A model generated the notes under the pieces. It did no database searches. It was given only the letters and a program-made list of their open reading frames with translations, and was not told where the DNA came from. Shown here one piece after another: positions 1 through 4,708 of a stretch of 33,487 bases of DNA (positions are counted from its first letter, which is position 1; every line of letters starts with the position of its first letter). Source of the stretch: Clostridiales bacterium (GTDB lineage: Bacteria; Bacillota; Clostridia; Oscillospirales; Acutalibacteraceae); contig DYBQ01000018.1 of assembly GCA_019418545.1 (NCBI GenBank), forward strand, positions 1,911 through 35,397, read 5' to 3'. Made by a program: the position numbers and the translations under genes.

Positions 1-416
1 TGGAGCAGAACCGCATTGGATGCTTCGAGTACAGATGTAGCGTTCCGCAACGTGTTCAGAACGCCGCTGTAGCCCTCTGACAGCTCTTTCATAAGAAAGC
101 TAAGCTGGGTATCCAGGTCACCGATGGACGCTCCTGCGGCCTTACAGTGGTTCAGAAGAGCCTGCTTGCGCGACCAGAATGTCCACTGAGCCAATCCATA
201 TCCAGCGCTGTCGTGCACAAAATCAGAATAAAAACCATTATCCACAGCCGCCGTATAGGAGGCATCGGAATATCCCAGCTTTTTCTCATAAGTATTTTGG
301 AGATTCTGCGGGTTCAGGCCGCTCTCAGCATAGAGGTTTCCCATCAGCCCTGCCACACCATAGTCATTCAACCCATAGGATTTTAGAAACTGCCAAATTC
401 TTTCATCGTTCGCCAT
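1..416 (-). CDS. Endolysin / phage tail lysozyme-type domain, 3' end cut by window edge
   Basis: Peptidoglycan hydrolase, probably the host-lysis endolysin. Reading the minus strand from ATG at 416 gives 138 open codons running off the left edge. The translation starts MANDERIWQFLKSYGLND and contains NLYAESGLNP, whose Glu is the likely catalytic acid, and GYGLAQWTFWSRKQALL. Both motifs are typical of the phage tail lysozyme family (Phage_lysozyme2 type). The start is set by GGGAGGAA at 424-431, seven bases upstream. An out-of-frame ATG at 421 sits too close to that site. In this family the domain is usually N-terminal to an amidase or cell-wall-binding module; any such module would lie outside the window. 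Its place after the holin-like gene fits a lysis cassette. The family call is by motif recognition only. Confidence 0.82.
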   Translation of the reverse strand, partial: MANDERIWQFLKSYGLNDYGVAGLMGNLYAESGLNPQNLQNTYEKKLGYSDASYTAAVDNGFYSDFVHDSAGYGLAQWTFWSRKQALLNHCKAAGASIGDLDTQLSFLMKELSEGYSGVLNTLRNATSVLEASNAVLL

Positions 417-445
417 CTCATGATTCCTCCCGATAAAGAATAAGG

Positions 446-646
446 TCAGTCCTCTTCGTCATCGCCCTTGCCATCACCGGCGCAGAATCCAGCAACGGTG
501 TCTAAATCAACCACGTCACCGTCTTCATCATAGAAATAGCCGGTTTCCTCGTCGTAGTTGAGTTGTCCGACGTAGGGCAGGTCATCGTCAATCTGTTTGT
601 TGTAGTAGCGCAGATTCAGCTCTGGCATATTTTTCTTCTCGCTCAT
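446..646 (-). CDS. Small acidic hypothetical protein (66 aa)
   Basis: Not recognised. The 66-aa product is strongly acidic, with a D/E-rich second half (GYFYDEDGDVVDLD and a C-terminal DDEED), no membrane segment and no signal peptide. The ATG at 646 is preceded by a strong AAGGAGG site, which supports real translation. It lies between the holin-like gene and the endolysin, so it is probably co-transcribed with the lysis genes, but nothing in the sequence shows a lysis role. Confidence 0.6.
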   Translation of the reverse strand: MSEKKNMPELNLRYYNKQIDDDLPYVGQLNYDEETGYFYDEDGDVVDLDTVAGFCAGDGKGDDEED

Positions 647-692
647 AAGCGAACCTCCTTATAAATCCATCATTTTATTCACAGATACGCAT

Positions 693-728
693 AGTGGGAG
701 CTCGACCAAAAGCCGGCTCCCACTTTTT
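693..728 (+). terminator. Stem-loop with T-run on the plus strand
   Basis: A perfect 9-bp stem pairs AGTGGGAGC (693-701) with GCTCCCACT (716-724) around a 14-nt loop, followed on the plus strand by TTTTCT. The T-run lies on the plus side although all genes here are minus-strand. It could therefore stop antisense transcription, or act on the minus strand simply as a stem-loop between the membrane-protein gene and the small acidic gene. Direction of action is inferred. Confidence 0.4.
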
Positions 729-740
729 CTATATTAACTT

Positions 741-1163
741 TCACACCAGTTTGTAGTGCGGTTTCTCTTCCCCGAACATCCAATACCGGAGATAGTCATC
801 CAATACAATTGCTATGGCAGATAGCACTACCCATGCAAGTGAGAAAGGCAGACATATCTGTCCCATCACGTTGAAGGGCATATTGGAATAGTCCCACACA
901 TTAAGTCCGAGCCATACATTAACAACAAGCCCGGTAATGAATTCACATACCGTTACAATAACGGCACCTATCATCGATTGCCAGACGATACCGAGTTCCC
1001 ACGGGAATAGTTCGTTAATAAGACCAATCGCTACAAAGCACACACCACCAAGTATGAACATTGAAATATGTGTGTGGCCTCTCCACAAAAGTTCAATCAG
1101 TATGTAGATAAGACCGCCAATGACTGCAAGAATTGTGGACTTCAATACATGACGAAATATCAT
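741..1163 (-). CDS. Four-TM membrane protein, putative holin / CmpB-like
   Basis: Predicted integral membrane protein of 140 aa with about four hydrophobic segments: roughly residues 8-25 (STILAVIGGLIYILIELLW), 33-50, 62-84 and 103-122. A short charged tail ends GEEKPHYKLV. It resembles the CmpB-type 'ABC transporter type IV' small membrane proteins that Bacillota phages often carry beside the endolysin, where they are presumed to act as holins. That role is inferred from topology and from position three genes after the DGR and two before the lysin. Its ribosome binding site (GAGGC) is weak and overlaps the end of the upstream gene, suggesting translational coupling. Confidence 0.6.
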   Translation of the reverse strand: MIFRHVLKSTILAVIGGLIYILIELLWRGHTHISMFILGGVCFVAIGLINELFPWELGIVWQSMIGAVIVTVCEFITGLVVNVWLGLNVWDYSNMPFNVMGQICLPFSLAWVVLSAIAIVLDDYLRYWMFGEEKPHYKLV

Positions 1164-1169
1164 AAAATA

Positions 1170-1754
1170 TTACGCCTCAGAAGCGGCCTGCGCCATATTC
1201 GTAAGAATGGCTTGCATCTGCTGCTGTGCAACGGCAAGCTTCTCGTTCATCTCTGTGAGATAAGGTTCAGGAAGGGTCATGCCATATTCCACAGAGGAAA
1301 TCGCTTCTGCGTTATCAAGGCTCTGCACATACTGCTTAAGCTCATTGTGGTAAGTGGTCTGCGTGGTAATAAGAGTCTGGGCAGCGATGTAGATTTGTAC
1401 AATCTCATTTGCGGAGTAGACACGGCACACACCACCATCGGATTGATAGGGGAATTCGCTACCGCCCAACTCTACAACTCGGAATAAGTTATTGATATTG
1501 CTTTGGTCTTCAATGCTCAGGTTAAAATGAACGCTCTCTTCACCAAGCTCAATATCTACACCGGCAACAATAACAGCGTTGCACATATTAGAAATTTCGG
1601 CCAGCTTAGCTGCCATGATAAAAGACAGGGCATTGTCTTCACCAACGATTTCTACAACGTCTCCAATAGTAACCCAGCCACGCTCAACTGCTTTTAGAAG
1701 GCCAGACGCATCAATCATCTGCGCTTCGTACATTGCCATCAGTTTTTCTTTCAT
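1170..1754 (-). CDS. XkdX-like / baseplate-associated protein
   Basis: The first ~40 residues (KEKLMAMYEAQMIDASGLL then AVERGWVTIGDVVEIVGED) match the pattern of XkdX-type phage proteins: a short helix pair with 'KAVxxGWIT'. XkdX proteins are usually only 45-60 aa, so this 194-aa protein carries a long extra region. That region includes a second domain around residues 95-190 with VYSANEIVQIYIAAQT, like DUF4376-type tail segments, and an alanine/glutamine-rich helical C-terminus. The ATG at 1754 is preferred because GGAGGTG (1761-1767) lies six bases upstream; an in-frame GTG at 1760 touches that site. It follows the 89-aa gene with a 4-base-scale overlap. Function in the virion is unproven. 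Confidence 0.55.
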   Translation of the reverse strand: MKEKLMAMYEAQMIDASGLLKAVERGWVTIGDVVEIVGEDNALSFIMAAKLAEISNMCNAVIVAGVDIELGEESVHFNLSIEDQSNINNLFRVVELGGSEFPYQSDGGVCRVYSANEIVQIYIAAQTLITTQTTYHNELKQYVQSLDNAEAISSVEYGMTLPEPYLTEMNEKLAVAQQQMQAILTNMAQAASEA

Positions 1755-1756
1755 GC

Positions 1757-2026
1757 TCACACCTCCAGTGCTGCAAGAATCAGCTCATCCACAAGACCAC
1801 GCTGTTCATAGGCCATACTTCCACCATCAATCTTAGAAACGATAATAGTGTCTGCACCATCAATATCATCATGACCAAGTAGATTATAGGGTTCGCTGTT
1901 AAATGCGACCCCAATGGCATCTGTCTCCGTGGCATTGGTTAAATCGCCGCTTGCACCAATCTTGATATAGTTTACAGAATCAGTGATACCGAGTTCTGTA
2001 CCATCGATTTTGATAATACGATACAT
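1757..2026 (-). CDS. Conserved-looking small phage protein (89 aa)
   Basis: Unknown function. The product starts MYRIIKIDGTELGITDSVNY and is a small, mostly beta-type soluble protein without membrane segments. I recall similar short proteins upstream of holin/XkdX genes in Clostridia phages, but this is memory, not a search. ATG at 2026 has an AAGGAGGA site about seven bases upstream and abuts the stop codon of the preceding gene (TAAATG), so the two are probably translated in sequence. Confidence 0.6.
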   Translation of the reverse strand: MYRIIKIDGTELGITDSVNYIKIGASGDLTNATETDAIGVAFNSEPYNLLGHDDIDGADTIIVSKIDGGSMAYEQRGLVDELILAALEV

Positions 2027-2431
2027 TTATGCGTCCTCCTTTGCACCAACTAATCGAGCAATATGCCGTAGGTCATCGATGTCGGCATGAAAGAAATCAT
2101 GATTCCACAGCCAGTAATATTCATCATCAGTGCGTTTGTACTTCTGGCTGATTTCATCACTCCATACTTTGTCCCACCGTGCCTGATAGTTACCGTCATC
2201 TCGCTTGGACAAAGTCTTTTGAATTGACTGTGTTAATTTGCCTCGAACCTTACCCATATTGTCGTCATTTTCTGCAAAATGCTGATGGGCATTTTCACTG
2301 GTTTCCAAGCAAAGTGCTTTGTCTCCGTAGAAAATGTATCCATCATGGCCTTCGCATTCCGTCAAAGCTGGTAGGTTTACATACCCACATTTTGCTTGTC
2401 CCTTAAAACGTTTATGAACAATGTATTTCAC
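2027..2431 (-). CDS. Hypothetical protein overlapping the DGR reverse transcriptase stop
   Basis: Unknown 134-aa protein. A longer reading frame reaches 2599, but its first part lies inside the RT gene. The GTG at 2431 has AGAGGA about seven bases upstream and gives a sensible N-terminus (KYIVHKRFKGQAKCGYVNLP). The gene overlaps the RT stop codon (2412-2414) by about 20 bases, so it is probably coupled to RT translation. Visible features are two Cys residues in the first 30 positions, a charged middle, and an aromatic, acidic motif near the C-terminus (YYWLWNHDFFHADIDDL). It may be a DGR accessory factor or simply the next late gene; the sequence does not decide. Confidence 0.6.
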   Translation of the reverse strand: MKYIVHKRFKGQAKCGYVNLPALTECEGHDGYIFYGDKALCLETSENAHQHFAENDDNMGKVRGKLTQSIQKTLSKRDDGNYQARWDKVWSDEISQKYKRTDDEYYWLWNHDFFHADIDDLRHIARLVGAKEDA

Positions 2432-3581
2432 CTTTAATTCCTCTTTCTCTAAAGTTTTCAATCCGTTCGGGAGAAAACCCGAATATCGCATAGAACAGCC
2501 TACGAAGCCGCAAAACACGTTTGTGGTCGTTATAGCATTCGAAGTAGGCGAGCATACCGTTAACAGAAGTCCATAGGCCTTCATAAGACATTTCGCCATT
2601 TTGAATCTTGTGGTAGAAAGCCTTTATCTTCCTACGTGCTCGTTTGACGCCGTCTCGATTCCCGTTGACAATGACCTTCCCTGTTTCGGTCAGGTGATAC
2701 TTCGCCTTGCAGTAGCGAAATGGTTTTGTCAGTGGAACAATTCGAGACTTAGAACGGCTGATGGTTAACCTCAAACTCTCGGCCTTTTCTACAACCAAAT
2801 TCATGATTTCTTTCGCGTCCCTATCGGGTGGAACAATGACATAGTAATCATCCATATAATGTCCAGCACACTGAATTGATAACTGACATTTGATATAATT
2901 GTCCAGCGCAGATGGAAATGCAATCATCTCTGCTTGGCTTGGCTCAACTCCCAGCGGTAGCCCCTTGCCACCCGGAACAGTGTTTACAATGCTGTCGCCA
3001 AGCGCTCTCAAATCATTATTGTGCAAGAGCTGCTTGTGCCGTCTGAATATCATTTCATGTGACACGGATGGAAAGAACTGCTTAAAGTCCAAAAGGATGA
3101 CGCTGCCCTCTCTGCCATACCGGCGAAAATGGTAACGTAGGTCTTCACGCAGTTCTCGTTTAGAGAACTCGAATCCTTTGCCCGGTAGACTTGCTCCATT
3201 GTTCCATATCATGCTCGGCAAATAAAGGGGCAGCAGAACCTTTTGGGTGAACACCTTATGTATCTGTCTGTCTTGGATACGCGGCGCATCAATAGGCCGT
3301 GTCTTTCCGCGTTCAGAAATCATGAAGTGAACATATGCCGCAGGCTCCCATTTGTGTTCCAAAATAAGCCGCCTGCGTCTTGCAGTGCCTGAGAACAAGT
3401 GCAACTCAAAGCGTTGCGTACTGTTCTTCCAGCGTACAGCATTGCAGCACTGCTTGCCGGCGCTGTATAAATCGTGATAAGTAAATACCTCGCTCAGTCC
3501 ACCAACGTCCAAACTGCGCTGTAACCTGTTCGCTTCTCGTTTTGCTTTGCGGCGCTCATAACGGCCGCTTCGTCTGCTCAT
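2412..3581 (-). CDS. DGR reverse transcriptase
   Basis: RNA-templated DNA polymerase of the DGR, 389 aa. Visible RT motifs in order: RPIDAPRIQDRQ region (95-106); motif A LLDFKQFFPSV with the catalytic Asp at about 165; GLPLGVEPSQ (207-216), the GxxxSQ form typical of DGR RTs; and the catalytic YMDD at 242-245. A basic thumb region follows (around 305-330, NRDGVKRARRKIKAFYHK). The N-terminus is very basic. No intron maturase, endonuclease or zinc domain is seen, so group II intron RT is unlikely. The ATG at 3581 has CGGAGGG about ten bases upstream. Its gene lies 242 bases downstream of TR, as expected for a DGR. All catalytic residues are present, so it looks active. Confidence 0.96.
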   Translation of the reverse strand: MSRRSGRYERRKAKREANRLQRSLDVGGLSEVFTYHDLYSAGKQCCNAVRWKNSTQRFELHLFSGTARRRRLILEHKWEPAAYVHFMISERGKTRPIDAPRIQDRQIHKVFTQKVLLPLYLPSMIWNNGASLPGKGFEFSKRELREDLRYHFRRYGREGSVILLDFKQFFPSVSHEMIFRRHKQLLHNNDLRALGDSIVNTVPGGKGLPLGVEPSQAEMIAFPSALDNYIKCQLSIQCAGHYMDDYYVIVPPDRDAKEIMNLVVEKAESLRLTISRSKSRIVPLTKPFRYCKAKYHLTETGKVIVNGNRDGVKRARRKIKAFYHKIQNGEMSYEGLWTSVNGMLAYFECYNDHKRVLRLRRLFYAIFGFSPERIENFRERGIKGEIHCS

Positions 3582-4009
3582 AAAGTTATTCGCCCTCCGT
3601 ACATATATCTTGTAGGGTATCGTCTAATATGCTTTGCTCCCACACATGAAACGGGGTAAGATACATCGCCCGCCATGCACGCTCGGTTTCCCGGCGGCGT
3701 CCGTGTCTGAGCATCAAAGGGCAGTTTTGGACTTGCGTCACGGGAAGCATCTCTCCTTTCGTAAAGGTCGTAGTTCACTCTGCTTCGAGTTACTGCGGTT
3801 GACCTTAACCATTTCTGGTTTACGAAATCCGGGGCGAGCCCATTGGAATTCCTTGCGTTGTTGTTGTTCGCGTTGCCGTTCGTGTTCACATTGCAGAAGT
3901 TGTTGCTGTTGTTGTAATTAGGGGAACGCTCCCACCAATTAGCAGTGGAACACGGAAGTGCGAAAAAACACACCCGCCGACAGGTTTTACAGAGATGCAC
4001 CCATACTTT
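3582..4009 (-). ncRNA. Probable DGR template RNA region (TR plus spacer)
   Basis: The 428 bases between avd and the RT gene hold TR (3951-3824) and a 242-base spacer down to the RT start. In studied DGRs the functional RNA covers the end of avd, TR and the spacer, and the spacer is needed for cDNA priming. Placement and size fit. The RNA itself is inferred; no dedicated promoter or terminator was recognised here. Confidence 0.6.
3824..3951 (-). repeat. DGR template repeat (TR)
   Basis: 128 bp that align without gaps to 4718-4845 (constant offset 894). In the sense orientation TR has 40 adenines, most as AAC/AAT Asn codons. 22 of these 40 positions differ in VR, and all 88 non-adenine positions are identical by hand alignment. 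Homology stops sharply outside: plus-strand 3952 and beyond differ from 4846, and 3821-3823 differ from 4715-4717. The 3' (sense) end carries the GC-rich block GGGCTCGCCCCGG (plus 3829-3841), the place expected for the IMH* element. TR begins 60 bases past the avd stop codon. Confidence 0.96.
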
Positions 4010-4011
4010 CA

Positions 4012-4470
4012 TTATTTTCTGCCTTTGTCGCTCTTCAGCACATTTGTTAATAACCCGTTCTCTCGGTCGATTAACTCGCCGAGTTCCTGTGCCATATGCT
4101 CCAATTTCTTTTTGGCATCTGAAGACTTAACGCTATTACCACTTCCTGTAGTAAAACACCCCGATGGGTTTGTCATCATCAGCTCATAACAATGGCTAAG
4201 ATGAACATCGAGTGCCATCAGTGATGCGCGTGCTTCAAGTAAATGCGTCTTCCGCAGTTCTTTCCTCATTGCATCAGAAGGATAGATGCTATTTGCTTTC
4301 TCAGTGTGGTCTAACACTTCTGAGGCAAGGGAAGACACTTCTGACGCAACAAGCCTTGAATAGCGCGAGGACAGGCGTGACAGGAAGTTGATGGTCTGAA
4401 TGTAGATTTTGTTGGCGACATTGATATACTCTGCCTTGCTTTCAGACCTATGTGCTTTCAAAACTGACAT
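4012..4470 (-). CDS. avd: DGR accessory variability determinant (Avd-like helical bundle)
   Basis: A 152-aa all-helical protein in the position of Avd, between the target gene and TR. Family knowledge: Avd forms a basic pentameric four-helix-bundle barrel that binds the RT and template RNA and is required for retrohoming. What is seen: amphipathic helices at about 10-38 (AEYINVANKIYIQTINFLSR), 42-60, 66-98 (MRKELRKTHLLEARASLMAL) and 117-150, a Gly/Ser turn near 102-112, and a basic C-terminus (SDKGRK). The ATG at 4470 follows AAAGGAG. The stop overlaps the ATG of the TR-spanning frame. Assignment rests on context, length and helix pattern; sequence identity to known Avd was not tested. Confidence 0.85.
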   Translation of the reverse strand: MSVLKAHRSESKAEYINVANKIYIQTINFLSRLSSRYSRLVASEVSSLASEVLDHTEKANSIYPSDAMRKELRKTHLLEARASLMALDVHLSHCYELMMTNPSGCFTTGSGNSVKSSDAKKKLEHMAQELGELIDRENGLLTNVLKSDKGRK

Positions 4471-4522
4471 AGAAATCTCCTTTCGTTCTTTTTATTGTGT
4501 TGTCCTCTTGGACTAATCACAA

Positions 4523-4645
4523 AGGGGCAACCCCCTCCGCAGAAAGAAAAATGCATCTGCAAACAAAGGCAAATGCAACCATACTGATATTTTAATAGGG
4601 GGGAGGGACGAGGTTCCCATCCTAAACCGCAGAGGGGCAACCCCT
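4523..4645 (-). repeat. Two short self-complementary repeats between the DGR target and avd
   Basis: The 12-mer AGGGGCAACCCC occurs at 4523-4534 and again at 4633-4644. Each copy can fold into a 4-5 bp hairpin with a three-base loop. Both copies are near a CGCAGA motif. The gap between the target stop and avd (4471-4708) otherwise holds a G-rich tract around 4595-4612 and no convincing gene. The repeats could be weak attenuators or RNA-processing sites; function is unknown. Confidence 0.4.
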
Positions 4646-4663
4646 TATATAGTTTCACCTGCT

Positions 4664-4696
4664 ATGAATCCGCCCACTGTCGTGGGCTTGATTCAT
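4664..4696 (-). promoter_or_regulatory. DGR target-site hairpin with GACA tetraloop
   Basis: An inverted repeat 12 bases past the target stop codon. The inner stem is 6 bp (plus 4672-4677 with 4682-4687) around a 4-nt loop at 4678-4681. The outer stem is 7 bp (4664-4670 with 4690-4696), separated by a small internal bulge. Read on the sense strand the loop is GACA, matching the GRNA tetraloop class described for DNA hairpins or cruciforms downstream of VR in BPP-1 and other DGRs, where they help target recognition. No matching hairpin is seen beside TR, as expected. Confidence 0.8.
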
Positions 4697-4708
4697 TTGG
4701 TTTCAAGA

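Larger units (their letters stand above)
3578..4012 (-). other. Open reading frame spanning the TR, probably not a protein gene
   Basis: A 144-codon frame begins at an ATG overlapping the avd stop (TAATG at 4014-4010) and ends overlapping the RT start (ATGA at 3581-3578). It reads through TR in the same frame as the target gene, giving WWERSPNYNN and a stretch in which nearly every second residue is Asn. TR is known in other DGRs as a non-coding template, and the flanking peptide (Cys-rich start, Arg-rich end) looks like no domain. I therefore treat it as a by-product of TR keeping the VR frame. The exact overlaps at both ends are unusual enough to record. Confidence 0.3.

Noticed and set aside
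147..436. Two overlapping plus-strand frames (79 and 85 aa) near the left edge
   Set aside because: They run opposite to a clear minus-strand lysozyme-domain gene (1-416) and have no domain-like sequence.
2432..2599. N-terminal extension of the gene after the RT
   Set aside because: This part lies within the RT coding region in another frame, while GTG at 2431 has a good ribosome binding site and a plausible N-terminus.
2412..3581. Group II intron, retron or abortive-infection reverse transcriptase
   Set aside because: No maturase, HNH or intron structure, and no retron msr/msd pattern is apparent. The adenine-only TR/VR pair and Avd-like neighbour fit only a DGR.
4458..4658. 66-codon minus-strand frame between target gene and avd
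   Set aside because: No ribosome binding site, low-complexity Cys/Gly/Pro-rich translation, and it overlaps the avd start; the interval looks non-coding.
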